A stretch of 64,000 bases of DNA from NCBI RefSeq assembly GCF_028476545.1, contig NW_026733782.1, positions 1-64,000 of the forward strand. Direction: 5' to 3'. The DNA is from Physella acuta. Its lineage: Eukaryota; Mollusca; Gastropoda; Physidae. Each line of letters begins with the position of its first letter. Position 1 is the first letter of the stretch. Below are positions 13,901-25,749 of this stretch, one piece after another. The notes beneath the pieces are model-generated. The model was not told where the DNA came from, did not search any database, and worked only from the letters and a program-made list of their open reading frames with translations. Made by a program: the position numbers and the translations under genes.

Positions 13901-14297
13901 TCTTTGGAGTGGAGGCAGCATCTTGACGGATAGGTCATCCGCGTCCAGCGCTCACTCCTCTCACTGCCACATCCCCAAGTGCCACGACATCACTGTCAGC
14001 AACACCAAGTCCGTCAGTGGGCCTCACAGCGACATCACAAGTCTCTTGGGTGACCCCCCTTGTCCAAGACCTGTCTCCCACAGGGTACATCACCGCTCTG
14101 CATGGTACCATGTTCCTGGGAGGTACGTCACTCCACAGGAGCAGTATCCAAAGAAACGCATGCAAAAAACAGACAATGCAAGAGAGATTGAGACTTTTGT
14201 TTCAATGAAAACAAAGTGGCTCCAAGATAGACAGAAGCAAATAAAAATGGCAACATTTGCAGAACAGGAATTTAACAATGGCATCATTGCCAATTAA
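1977..14297 (+). CDS. TTC41: Tetratricopeptide repeat protein 41-like STAND NTPase (19 coding exons)
   Basis: The likely product is a STAND-type NTPase with a TPR C-terminus. Coding exons: 1977-2400, 2927-3268, 3565-3787, 4032-4252, 5461-5630, 5791-5955, 6757-6930, 7335-7437, 7637-7876, 8939-9137, 9440-9590, 9686-9814, 10321-10548, 10731-10920, 11131-11284, 11512-11661, 11912-12018, 12323-12415, 13174-14297. All join in frame into 1528 residues. The N-terminus (PFICSTPLDFVEERE, about 17-31) is the DUF4062-like block seen in TTC41, NPHP3 and TEP1. Walker A is GDRGCGKTT (345-353) and Walker B is CVLLLDGVNEL (440-450). A winged-helix-like block (WVIDTLCLITLS) starts near 610, helical TPR-type repeats run about 900-1160, and the Ser-rich last exon looks disordered. 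Order and motifs match mouse TTC41 (Gnn) as I remember it; human TTC41 is a pseudogene. All introns are GT-AG except a GC-AG one after 11284. Cellular role is unknown; scaffold or sensing is inferred from the fold. Confidence 0.93.
2713..2900 (-). repeat. SINE family B in TTC41-like intron 1
   Basis: The sequence has family B words on the minus strand: CCATTGGGCAGA, AAGTAGAGTTCA, AGGTACC, AGCTGGGTGGACTC and a degenerate B box near GAGACTTTTTGTGTTAGCAG. It ends only 26 bases before the exon at 2927, so it contributes sequence next to the branch-point region of that acceptor. Confidence 0.7.
4513..4549. repeat. Long poly-G tract in intron
   Basis: An uninterrupted run of G of more than 30 bases lies in the intron after the Walker A exon. 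Similar G or C homopolymers recur through the window, often inside MITE copies. Confidence 0.8.
4742..5280. repeat. Interspersed repeat with terminal 9 bp hairpin
   Basis: This intronic block begins with a small hairpin, TACTTTCTC at 4748-4756 and GAGAAAGTA at 4773-4781. It carries a (GT)n stretch and repeated phrases such as ATAACTTGAG and ACCGGAAGT, spaced about 120 bases apart. It resembles a non-coding dispersed repeat that I associate with several marine and molluscan genomes. No reading frame is conserved and the family name is not known to me. Confidence 0.5.
5968..6477. repeat. 11 bp minisatellite in TTC41-like intron
   Basis: About 45 copies of the unit AACAAAATCTT fill this intron. 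The left and central copies are nearly identical and the right edge is degenerate, which suggests recent expansion from the left or middle. Confidence 0.95.
8202..8735. repeat. 31 bp minisatellite in TTC41-like intron
   Basis: About 17 copies of a 31 bp AT-rich unit with the core AGGCTAAGTATAATGAAATT. Variant words (CAAAG, ATTTTGAGA) recur at intervals, suggesting that blocks of several units were duplicated together. A G tract follows at 8787-8808. Confidence 0.9.
12009..12188 (+). repeat. 90 bp tandem duplication including a splice donor
   Basis: Two copies with a 90-base shift cover the end of the exon that closes at 12018 and the start of its intron. The second copy repeats CTAG followed by GTTT at 12105-12112, so it carries a spare donor at 12109. 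Copies differ at only a few bases. Confidence 0.85.
12541..12830. repeat. Possible MITE remnant in last intron
   Basis: The sequence CCAGGGTCGTAGCTAGGGG is typical of the end of many invertebrate hAT-type MITEs, followed by G-rich DNA. No matching right end was found, so boundaries are guesses. Confidence 0.3.
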
Positions 14298-14487
14298 TAA
14301 ATTGTGATTCAGCACTAGAACAATGTTAAATTTAGGTCTTTCTAATATCAAGAAAGAAAAATAAACAACAATTATAAAATAAATAACAATGGCATCATTG
14401 CCAATTAATAAATTGTGATTCAGCACTAGAACAATGTTAAATTTAGGTCTTTCTAATATCAAGAAAGAAAAATAAACAACAATTATA
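14274..14487 (+). repeat. 110 bp tandem duplication over stop codon and 3' UTR
   Basis: Two nearly identical units start at 14274 and 14384 with AACAATGGCATCATTGCC. The first includes the TTC41-like stop codon (14295-14297), the second lies in the 3' UTR. Each copy has AATAAA words, so poly(A) signals are duplicated too. Confidence 0.9.
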
Positions 14488-15095
14488 GACCAAAAATAAT
14501 AATGTCCGGAGGTTCTCTATAAATGGCATCCATTAAGAAGAAAGGAAAGTTAGCCAAAACAAATATGGACGAATTCAGCTGAAATAATGTAAAAAGAATG
14601 TGGATTCAGCTTTAGGAAGACACCATGAAGTCTGCTAAATGGTTTTGATACTATCCGGTGCTTCTCCACTTGAAGGATGACGATTTATAAAAATGTAGAA
14701 TTGTTATACGTTGTTAAATTTGAAGTTTTTGCTGGGCTAATTATGTTGATGTTTAATTACAATCTAAGTTTATAATCAAAATTGTACATATTTATTGTTT
14801 TGTTTACCGTTTTATTTTGTACGATATAGCTGAGCTGTGATATTTTACAAGTAATCTAAAAACACATTTTTTCTAAAGATATCTTTAACTGAATGAAAGA
14901 TTCATGTTTATAAACAAATACAATGCTTTCTACTGTAGTAGACCTATATCCAAAACAGCTCTTTTTAAACATTTCTTTTTAAAGATCAGTTTAAAACTTT
15001 TTTGGATGGAGATTGCATAGAATTGTTGGATAAAAATAATTTTATGTAATTGAAATAAAAAATTTTTTTAATAACTGACAGATGAAACAACTATC
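14488..15095 (+). other. Probable 3' UTR and flank of the TTC41-like gene
   Basis: AT-rich DNA without a coding exon. AATAAA-like words at 14470 and about 15053 could end the transcript; which is used cannot be told from sequence. Confidence 0.4.
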
Positions 15096-15103
15096 TCTAG
15101 AAA

Positions 15104-15270
15104 ATGGTAGATGAAGTAGAGTTTATCTGGCCTTAAATGTATGCTCGCAGTTTCCATTGTTTGAGAGCCAGGTACACATCATTGATGATCAATGGACTTA
15201 AGCCTAAGATCTGAACTCAAAACTTACAGGTTAACAATCATTTGCGCTACCACTGAACCATGCCTATCCA
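15104..15270 (-). repeat. SINE family B copy
   Basis: Minus-strand family B words (GAAGTAGAGTTTATCTGG, AGCCAGGTACACA) lead to a tRNA-like head ending CTACCACTGAACCATGCC. The copy is well diverged. Confidence 0.6.
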
Positions 15271-15535
15271 TGTAACCATGTAAAATAGGATTTTAAAAGT
15301 TTTTTAAATGGGTATTTTTTAAAAATAAATTTAAATCCTGGGTAAATTTTTTTTATACATGTACACACAAACAGTATACCTTGACTTGTGTACATGTTTT
15401 TGTACACACTGAATGTATTATACACAGGTATTTATATAGAAGCAGACCGTATTAAAGTATTTAATAGTAGGCTATAACTGTTTTGTCTTTTATGAAAAAA
15501 AATCTATCTTGCTAATGTCAGTCTCAATATCATCA

Positions 15536-15733
15536 TCATCTTTTCCTGTTCGTGCTCAAGACACATGGGCAGATGGAGTTGAGTTCATCTGCTTCAGAGA
15601 CCTCGGCACACACATGAAAACTTTATCTCTAAAATTCTATTGACCACCCCCACCCCCATGAGGGGATAGTATGGTCAGCACCATGCCCAGACACCTTTTT
15701 GCCCTAGCTCTACCGCTAAGCCACGCCGTCCCA
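15536..15733 (-). repeat. SINE family B copy
   Basis: It contains TTTTCCTGTTCGTGCTCAAG, GGGCAGATGGAGTTGAG and a head ending TACCGCTAAGCCACGCCG, all on the minus strand, matching the copies at 35215 and 31300. Confidence 0.65.
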
Positions 15734-16104
15734 ACATAAAAACCCTTAAACAGCTAGACAAAACTATTTATACCTAACTCTTCCTTAAATTTTATCGGGT
15801 CCTCGATCATTGTTACTTTTTTTTTTGCCCCTTAATCTTGAGCTGTCTGAAACCTTTACCATTCTAGCAAAAATCAAAAGGGGAACATAATCCTCATCAT
15901 CATCGTTCATGTGGGCCACTTGTGGAGCACAGGGACGCAACCACAGCACTCCGTTGTACACGGTTCTGAGCAATTCCTCCAAGTTAGGCCCACGTCATTC
16001 CGGCTGCTTCTGCTTCACTGACAACTTACCTTTTCCTTGTTTGTTTTAACCTACCTACTTTCCTCTCGGAGTGAAAAAAAATGGTTCAGACTTGACAGTC
16101 TTTA

Positions 16105-16490
16105 GACCAGAAGTAGAGCTCACCCGTTTCTGTGACGTTGTCATATGTAGGGGTCGTGAGGCCAGTTATATGCACACCCGTGTTTACTTTCCCTAACACG
16201 AGTAAGGTACCCATCAAAGCCAGAGTTTCTTTCAGACATCTCTTCGCCCCCCCCCCCATCCCCCAAACAAAATAGAATTTATGTACAAAATATAAACCTT
16301 AACCAGTGTCCCTCCCCCAATTTAAGCCCGCCACCCCCACCCCGGGAATTTTCAAGTGCCACCCCCACCCCCGAATGTCAGAATGCAACACTGATCAGAG
16401 CTGACTCATTGGCGCCTTAAGAACCTGGGACCATAATTCAAACTGTTCATTTTTGAGTAATCGAGTGTTCTACTGAGCTACCATACCGCT
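16105..16490 (-). repeat. SINE family B copy split by a MITE
   Basis: Family B words (AGAAGTAGAGCTCACC, GAGTAAGGTACCCATC) lie left of 16221. The rest of the same SINE (AGAGCTGACTCATTGG, CTACTGAGCTACCATACC) resumes right of 16393. The break is filled by the hAT-type MITE at 16221-16393. Confidence 0.75.
16221..16393. mobile_element. hAT-type MITE, poly-G/C family, with target duplication
   Basis: The left end is CAGAGTTTCTTTCAGAC; the right end, GTCAGAATGCAACACTG, is its imperfect inverse. Flanks ATCAAAGC (16213-16220) and ATCAGAGC (16394-16401) match in 7 of 8 bases, as expected for the 8 bp duplication of hAT transposons. The interior has C tracts and the family word AAATAGAATTTATGTA. It has no coding capacity. 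Confidence 0.8.
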
Positions 16491-17173
16491 CATAAGATGT
16501 AAAAAAAAACTGGACGAAAGGCTCAATTATGTAGAGAGTAGGTATTGATGTTTTTTAATTATACGCTATCAATGTCAATCATTAACATCGTATTCCCAAT
16601 AAGGTGTTCGCTGGCGTAAGTGTAGACTATATCTTTACAACCCAGTGTACCTTCACCCTGCAACTATAGCTATACTTCGTCACACTAAGACGAGCTGTAA
16701 GCTGTGTAAGCCTTGAAGAGACTCAACCTTCAAATGAAAGGGTTACCCCTTCCCCGCCCACATGTTAACTTTTAACTTTAAAATGCTAACATCCTACGTC
16801 ACTTTTATTGACTATCCCTACCCCCTTCCTATGTAGAGCATCGTCACGTAAGTCAACCCTTTCTTTCCCTAGGTGTGACCGTGTGTTACAAAACTGACAT
16901 CATGTCTGCCCCTAAGGATAACACCCATTGTGAAACCACTTGATTGTTGGGGCAAGTTGAAAAGATGAACTATTATATCATTCTGTCTTCTGATTTCTTT
17001 TGGATGAACTATGTCTAATGTTAACACGCTTGTTTACCAATGTTCATGTTCAAACTTTCATTCACTTGAACTTTATAGCTGAGGTCAACAAGTATTAGGC
17101 CAGCCAACTTTATTTAGTGGTTTATACACGCATGGTTTAATCGATCATTGGTTGACATAACATTACCCTTTAT

Positions 17174-17286
17174 CGTGTTTCTTTCAGTTTCTTGCATTTT
17201 GTTCGTAGGGGCGGTAGACTTTCTTCGGGGAGGGGTTGGGGGGGGGGGGGGCGGAGCCCCAGCGAAGAGATGCCTGGAAGAAACTG
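17174..17286. mobile_element. Short copy of the poly-G/C MITE
   Basis: Left end CGTGTTTCTTTCAG and right end CCTGGAAGAAACTG fit the family ends, and the interior holds GGTAGACTTTCTTCGGGG followed by a G tract. No clear 8 bp duplication flanks it. Confidence 0.5.
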
Positions 17287-17399
17287 ATCGTGTGATAGAA
17301 AAGTATGCAGATAAGCGGGCTTCATGTTTTATTACCTAACTTTAGAATCTAAGTCTAAAAACTAAAATCTTGGACTAGACATCTCAGATCAGTAGCGTA

Positions 17400-17577
17400 G
17401 CGAGGGGAGGGCGGGGGGGGGGGGGGGGGGGGACACATGTACCCGGGCGCCGAACTTAGGGGGAGGGGCGCCAAATTTAAAGTGTGAGGGGGGGGGGTGC
17501 AAATCGAAATCTTGAGGGGGAGGGGTGCAAATCGAAAAGTTTGTCCCCGGGCGCCGGGAAGGGTCGCTACGCCTCTG
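17400..17577. mobile_element. hAT-type MITE, second family, with perfect target duplication
   Basis: Ends CAGTAGCGTAGCGA and TCGCTACGCCTCTG are inverted repeats of each other in 12 of 14 positions. Both sides carry the identical 8-mer TCTCAGAT (17392-17399 and 17578-17585). The interior is G-rich with CCCGGGCGCCG near both ends. The size, the ends beginning with CAG and the 8 bp duplication identify a non-autonomous hAT element. Confidence 0.9.
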
Positions 17578-18339
17578 TCTCAGATTAATGCTTGCTGGAG
17601 ACACGAAATTCTATACTTTTTATCAATAAGGCAAATTCATATGGCATAGGGACCACCACACTTATTCCCTTAGAAAAAGAAACTATAACGTATTATTGAT
17701 CACTTTATTGAAAAAAAAAGAAAAAAGAAATTTTTAATGAAATAAAATCTTCACACAAACAAGCTGAGGTTCTAGAAACGAGACTGCGTTGTCCTCGGGA
17801 GCCAATAGATTTCCAACACACGTCAATGCTAGCCAATCGTTGCAGGGCAAGTGGTTTCTTCAGTTGACATTCACGTCTGCGTCCCCGCAAGCTAGATTGA
17901 AACGTGTGTCCACAACATAAGAGACACGTCATGTATACGTATCTTTCAACGGGTCATCGATTGCCCTTTACCACTGTTTTTCTTCTTCTATTTCTTATCT
18001 AAGCATGTAGGTCTACATGAATCATACACAGCGCGGAAAGTGTCAACGCCAGCTGTTGGGGTTATTCAGAGGCGCAGGGGTGTTTGTAGGTGGGTGGGTG
18101 CATGTGTGTGAGGGTGGGGGGTGAGGGGGTGTTAGACATGGACTCCTTTCCACAAGGACACCCAAAAAGGAAAGTTTGCTCACGTTAACAACTGGCCATG
18201 GTGCACTCATGTCGCTCATGTTTACATTTTTAAAATCTGGTCACAACACACACATTTTACTTACTTGAAGGTACAGGGGGAAAAAGAAGGGGGGAGAGAG
18301 GTAGTGATTGACAGAGGCTGATTGACCCATGGGGTAAAA

Positions 18340-18617
18340 GTGAGATTGGGGGGGGGGTATGGCCAGAAAGTAATGTCATGCTCCCGAAATTTTCAAGCCA
18401 CCCCCCCCCCCACCCCCTACACGGAGAAAAATGTCAAAAAGAAACCCGGGGGTCGTTTTACCAAATTTATCAGAAATTTTTTTTTACGGCTGGGTCAGTT
18501 ATTAGTGCGATCCCCAAATCAGTGTTTCTTTCAGTCATTTATTTTCCGGGGAGCACTTGAAACTTTCATCCCCCACCCCTCCACCGCCTACGAAGAGAAA
18601 CCTGAAATAAACTGTAC
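18340..18617. mobile_element. Degenerate poly-G/C MITE copies
   Basis: CAGTGTTTCTTTCAGTC at about 18528 is a family left end. A G/C-rich piece with GAAATTTTCAAG lies just before it, around 18340-18470. The right end (ACCTGAAATAAACTG) is weak and flanks match only partly. Confidence 0.4.
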
Positions 18618-18619
18618 AA

Positions 18620-20930
18620 AATCCCTATCTACATCAACCATAATTTTAATTCTGACCTAGATATAAGTGTAGATCAGCATGACACTAAAAAGTTGAACAG
18701 CTGTGAGCGTGCCAGATTTTTTAGTGAGCTGCGGAAAGTTGACGCGGTTACGCCCCTCTGTCTAGTCTCTCTCCGCAGACGACCCAAAAGTCCTAAACCG
18801 TTCTATCAAAACGTGTATAAGCCAACATTGCAATAAAATCACTACAATAACAATCAACATAAATTTAATATAAATCATGTGCATCAAATGTGTTTGTGAA
18901 AGCGTATTTAGTAATAATTTCTCCATTAGATAAAAATTATTTTAGAAGTAACAGCTGCAGAATCGACGCTGTTTTGTAAGCTTGCTGTACTACATCACAG
19001 GCTATCGGTTACCACCTGCATGAACCCGCTCGTATACTCTTGTCATAATCCTGACATTGTCATAACTCTCTACACATAACTTGTTGACTGTACACGTCTC
19101 TAGGACTGTTATCGATAGTTGTATGGGGAAAAAATGTGTATTATGACCATAAGAGATCTGTTAGTTTGATAATCACAGCTTCCAAAACAAAACAAAAAAA
19201 AATTGCAAAAAAAATTAGAAAACAAAAGAATTAAAAACAAAACAAAAACAAACAAACAATAAGGTTCATATTTTTAAAAAAGTAATGATTGGATTATCCC
19301 CCTTTATGATGTGTAGTTAGACAACGGTTTCTGTGTAGCGGACTCAGATAACAATCCGTCTAATGAGCTGTAATGTGTTGAATAGACGCAGTTGACGCGC
19401 TCCACGCACCTGATTGCGCATGTCCGTGACGTGGATTGCACGAGCTAAGACAACCTCGTGACGTGTCAGACTATGTTGTGTGTTAGTAAAATTGGTTAAA
19501 AAGTTGGTTGGTGTTTTTTGTTTAAACTGCACATTTTTTTAAACTGCATATAACTGAAAAAAAAAACCCTCTTTAGACATGGGCAATTTTAACCCATGGT
19601 TGTCATACGTTATCTATTATGTACCCAAGACTATGCAAACGTTTTAAAGGTATTAAAAGAATGATTTTTGTTTTTGCGAAAAGAGATTTGGCAGCGGAAA
19701 GGAGAGGGATGGGGGAGGTGTAATGGGTATTTAAAATATCTAAAAATTGGTAAAAAAATCTAGGTCTAGAACCTGTAGGAACCATACACACATGCCAAAT
19801 TTAGTCCAAAAGGAAGTGGGTTGTTGTTATATCCCTTTGACAGGAGCTGGTTGAAATGAGTTATCTTACATGTGCACTTTCCCTACTATATTACAAGGTC
19901 TGTCTCTTGTCGTGAACTTCTGGTACTGTGGTTATAGGTTTGTTTTTAAACTAGTAGTTTTAAAGCAAAAAAAAAATGGCAGGAGAAGGGGTGGGCTGAG
20001 ATCTGTGTCTTTATAGAAAAGATCAGCAAAAACACATAATAAAGAATATGTGTTAACACTTATGAAAAATTTAAGATGTTTTTCGTTATTTCTAATAAAA
20101 TAATAAGCTAATGAAAAAAAATGGTCTTATTGCTTCTCGAAGGATCGATTTTCCACGCTAATAAACCGAACAAGAACGCCTGCCATAACTCGCATCGGTT
20201 TGTTTGAAGCGTCTCATTACAGTTGAGCTAGTCATAAAAACTCTACCTTGGCACAAAACACCTTCCCGCTGATAACAATATTTCTTGTTGTTAGGCTGGC
20301 TAGCCTAGCGAGAGGTGGCCTACTCAGTTGGTACTCACGTTGATGGGGGAGGGAGAGGGGGGTATGACGTCAGGTAGTTGTCGTCTGGTAGGGAAGAAGC
20401 TGTATACAAAGGGGAGGTGATAAATATTTTGGCACAAAGCGCCGTGTTTTTTCCCTCCTTTCGCATACACTTCGTTACACAACGAGGTGGTAAAAAAAAC
20501 ATTGCAAGCGTGCTCTATCCCACCCTCCCCCACATAGACTAAAGTAGATGTGACGCAAGCACACGGTTTTTTTAGACTGCTAAACTCGGCATCAAAATTA
20601 AGTCCAGAGTTCTCACAATATTAGGCGAAGGGTAAAAAAAAATGGTTGCATGCGCGTCATGTTAGGAAACCTAAATCAAAACATAAGCACTGTGAAGATT
20701 TGGATGGTCCTTTTTAGTGGAGCAGAGTTTATCAGATTCTACTGTCGCAACGGTTCGGAGGGATTATCTGCTGCGAGACCATACGGCACCCACTTAGATA
20801 CAGGTAGACTCAGTGACGTCAACTCTATCAACGTCAAAATAACATCAAAATATTTAAAAAAAACAGGCCGCCGGTTTTGTTTTCATTCAAGCCAAATTTA
20901 GCAGCAGTTACTCATGGGATGTCAAGCCAG
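18620..20930. other. No gene recognised
   Basis: Unique-looking DNA with short A and T runs. I see no coding exon, tRNA or clear repeat; the small open frames here have no familiar motif. Confidence 0.4.
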
Positions 20931-20937
20931 ATTTTAA

Positions 20938-21115
20938 TCCAAACACTACCCATCTTCCAACACCACCCCGTCCTAAACATCATTACCATCCCAACACCAC
21001 CCTGTCCTCAACACTACCCTGTCCCCAACATCTCCCTATCCCTAACACACACCACCCATTCCCCACCACCCTTTCCTAAATGCCATCCTGCCCCCAACAC
21101 CACCCCGCTGACATC
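20938..21115. repeat. Degenerate C-rich tandem repeat
   Basis: Loosely repeated phrases such as CCAACACCACCCTGTCC occur at spacings of about 16-20 bases. Units are too diverged to set a single period. Confidence 0.6.
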
Positions 21116-21119
21116 TCCC

Positions 21120-21297
21120 CCACCCCCGAAGAACGTCTACCCCCCCCCCTCCCCAAAAAATAGTTTATATATAAACTATATAATCATTAACCAGTGTCTG
21201 TCCCCCCCCCCCCTCCCCCCTCTATAAGTCCGCCCCCACCCTAAATGTTCAATTCCCCATCTCCCACCCCAAGAAAAACGGTCTGAAAGAAACACTG
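21120..21297. mobile_element. Poly-G/C MITE, right part
   Basis: The right end GTCTGAAAGAAACACTG is a near-perfect family terminus, and inside it are AACCAGTGTCTGTCC and C tracts as in the other copies. The left terminus is not evident, so the copy may be truncated or merged with the C-rich repeat before it. Confidence 0.6.
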
Positions 21298-21502
21298 CAC
21301 AACACTTAAGTCAGTAACTAAAACGGAAAGAATACAGCACACAACACAACTGAACAAATTGTGGCCAGATTTCCATGAGATGAGCTGCCAGCTGTGAGCT
21401 CACAGTCAAGTGCCGGTTAACGTTCGTTAAGCAGTAAAGTGACTTGATGAAATAAAAGAAAAAAAAATGTATACATTAGCATGACGTCACCAGCCTGCAG
21501 AC

Positions 21503-21600
21503 CAGCGGTACTCAGCTGGTGGACCGCCGGTCGCAGGCTGCCTGACACGACTATGAGATGTATCGAAACATTAAATAAATAAAAATAAAATCTACTATTT
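21503..21600. mobile_element. Possible hAT-type MITE left end
   Basis: CAGCGGTACTCAGCTGGTGG followed by ACCGCCGGTCGC resembles the ends of common hAT-type MITEs. No right end or target duplication was found. Confidence 0.35.
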
Positions 21601-21700
21601 CGATTCACATAAGGCAGAAGGCAGGTGACTTTCTTTGACCTCGGCGTATGAAAGAAATATGTCGTCAGCAATATCACATTTAGCTCTTACTAAAAGACTT

Positions 21701-23156
<1,456 letters not shown>

Positions 23157-23199
<43 letters not shown>
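23157..23199. repeat. (TA)n microsatellite
   Basis: TA tract at the right outer end of the fold-back element, mirroring the tract on its left side. Confidence 0.95.
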
Positions 23200-23202
<3 letters not shown>

Positions 23203-24420
23203 TTATAATTACATTTATTTAATTTCGCATTAAATTAAACAAGTCTTTTTAAAAACAATGAATATTAAATTAAAGCGAATTGAGCACATTTTAAGGATGT
23301 TTATAAAATATATTAGAGGGTGTAAAAGAAAAATAGACAACATAAAGATACAAAAGTATTTTTCTATGTGAGTCTTCAGACTATTTTTTTTTAATCGGGA
23401 GGGAGGGGGGGGGGGGGCTAATGTGCTTTATTTGTAGACCACTACCCCCCCCCCCCCTTCATAGCGAGATTTTCATGCCAGATTGACTGGAACCACTGAC
23501 CACTGTGTTGAAGCAGGGACTTCCGCCAGCACAAACACTTTGATGAAACAGGAGGTAAAAGTTCATCGTCTTGATGCGTTCAAGTTGTGATGTTAATTAA
23601 TTTTTAAAAACTTTTTCAACTTCATATGCATGATAGGGTATCCCATATGTTATTATATTTTTGAAATAGTAACACGTGGAGCGGTATGTCTATATGGTTC
23701 TTCAAGACGAATTAGAAATAGGGGTTGTATTATGAGAAAACAGCTGAAACACCGCATTGTGGACACTCAAAGCTCTTGCCTCATCTAAATGATTAAAAAC
23801 ATTGGGATATTTAGTTTTCTTTGGTATACGACAATATTTAAATCGAATATGTACCTGAACGTCAATGATAATTGTTATAATACTAAAATAGTTCTAATAT
23901 AAATAACAATACCCTCGAGTCTAACTACGCTTAAATTCAAGTTAGTTGTCCAAGAAATCATAAACCTACAACATTGTCAGAGAACGTTCATTAGGCCCCC
24001 ACCTTACTTTCAACCCAGGGTGACTACTTATGACAATGGCTTGCCTTTGTACCTGAAGATACGATCAAACTTGGGGACAAACGAACGGTTATATACCCCA
24101 CCAAGACAATTCAAGCGATCGGTTATACCCCACCAAGACAATTCTATCTTCACACGGCTAAGTCACCTTAGTAAGCTGTACGCACAATGACATTGTTTCT
24201 CCCTTTCAACATTCTAACACTAGGTATGGAAATGGTAAGTTAAGTTTTATTTTGATACACTAATTTAGAAGAAAAATAAAACTGATATGTAAATATATTT
24301 AACTAAGCCGTTTATTTGACTGAGAAAATATTGAATCGTTTCAAGTAATTAATTTTGTATTTTAAAATAAGAACAATGCATTTTCGAGAGATAATGAGCT
24401 AGTCAATTTGTAAACATTTG
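23200..24420. other. No gene recognised
   Basis: AT-rich DNA with one G tract/C tract pair at about 23400-23460. Near 24070-24145 the phrase TATACCCCACCAAGACAATT occurs twice. Nothing coding is seen. Confidence 0.4.
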
Positions 24421-24640
24421 TCTCCAAGGCTCAGCATATTCTACAGCTGATATGTTGGGTACCCATTAGTGCTGGATAGGCTCTAGACAGGAGACACACT
24501 GTCATACAGTTTAAAGCACTAACCTTATAACTACAGCTGATATGTTGGGTACCCATTAGTGCTGGAATTGCTCGAGACAGGAGACACACTGTCATACAGT
24601 TTGTAGCACTAGCCTTATAACTACAGCCTATAATTTGGGT
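24421..24640. repeat. 90 bp tandem repeat, about 2.4 copies
   Basis: The phrase GATATGTTGGGTACCCATTA occurs at 24448 and 24538, with a diverged third at about 24630. Each copy continues with GAGACACACTGTCATACAGT. Confidence 0.85.
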
Positions 24641-25060
24641 ACCCATTTGTACCCATTAATACCCATTAGACCCGAGTCATTATGCATGTGGCACTGAGCT
24701 GAAATGCCCCATTAGACTATATAGTCTTGGTACTACACTATACTCGAGGTTCTGTCCCGTTTTAAACGATTATACATGCACGAAATTGAGGTTATCTTTT
24801 TAGCTGAATAAATATTGTTCGGATTTTATAACTGGAGTAAGGGAGTTAATCGGTTATTTCTCTAAGTATCATTTATGGAGTTATGGCGCACGTTTATCTA
24901 CATCTCTACTTGTAACCGATGCGATAATATCTCGTAATTGAAAGTTTATAATAGTTTTATTTTAATTACCTAATCATAATCGATAGATTTCGCCTACAAA
25001 ATAGTATTCTTATCCGTATGCACATGACGTACAGCTGCTTAGCTGGATTTTATTCTTCGT

Positions 25061-25320
25061 TTGAATACGCGCTGGACATTTACTTTGACATTTTTTTATG
25101 TTCTTGTTAGCAAAATTCATGATTTTTTTTATCACATTAACACGACTAGACAAAGAACAGAAGACGAAAACAGACTAGTAGCAACGGCTATTTATAGATC
25201 GACTATATGGCAAATTAGGAATAAAGTCAGATATTTTTTCACAAAATACACGGACATCGAGTTAAAAGAAATATTTCAAGCAAAGCTAAGACATAGACTG
25301 GGAACTCTCACTTAACTGAG
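25061..25320 (+). pseudogene. LINE 3' fragment (end of reverse transcriptase ORF)
   Basis: One frame reads AIYRSTIWQIRNKVRYF and later LKEIFQAKLRHRL, ending in a stop. The W..RNK pattern just before a short basic tail is typical of the C-terminus of molluscan LINE ORF2 proteins as I remember them. Only about 80 residues are present, with no reverse transcriptase core, so this is a 5'-truncated copy. Clade not assigned. Confidence 0.45.
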
Positions 25321-25489
25321 AAAAAAAAGAAATATACAGGAAAGAAATAAATAAAGTATTAATTTTAATTTAGACAGTCTCAAGCCAAACATCACTCGAT
25401 CAGCCCCCAAGTAAATTAACATTAGAACAGTCTTCTGTTTCCCGGGTTTTAAAATGCACAACCTGAATGGTAGAAAGAGATACCCACCT

Positions 25490-25540
25490 TAACCCCCCCC
25501 CCCCCCCTACACACACACACTCCCCCCCCCCCCCCCCCTC
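25490..25540. repeat. Poly-C tracts with CA repeat
   Basis: Two long C runs separated by an ACACACAC stretch. Confidence 0.85.
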
Positions 25541-25749
25541 TCAACCGGACTGGCGGACATTTCAAGGTAGCGTGCCCTCATTGCCAAGGGTCAATTTTAT
25601 GTCATGAAAAGTTTTGGAATGATAGATCAGTACGTGATTACAGAGACACTTCTCCCACAGTCGTTTCTATTTCTGTCCATGGGTGGCTACAGTGTGAACT
25701 TTTGACTCCGCAGCACACTAAACTAAGCAGTGAAGAGAAACCTAGTTTG

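Noticed and set aside
13935-14293. Minus-strand frames within the last TTC41-like exon.
   Set aside because: They are shadows of the real plus-strand exon, which continues the spliced frame.
17705-17932. A 75-codon minus-strand frame with several Cys (CLLCCGH).
   Set aside because: Considered as a zinc-binding or SOCS-box-like exon, but the spacing fits no family and no splice sites flank it.
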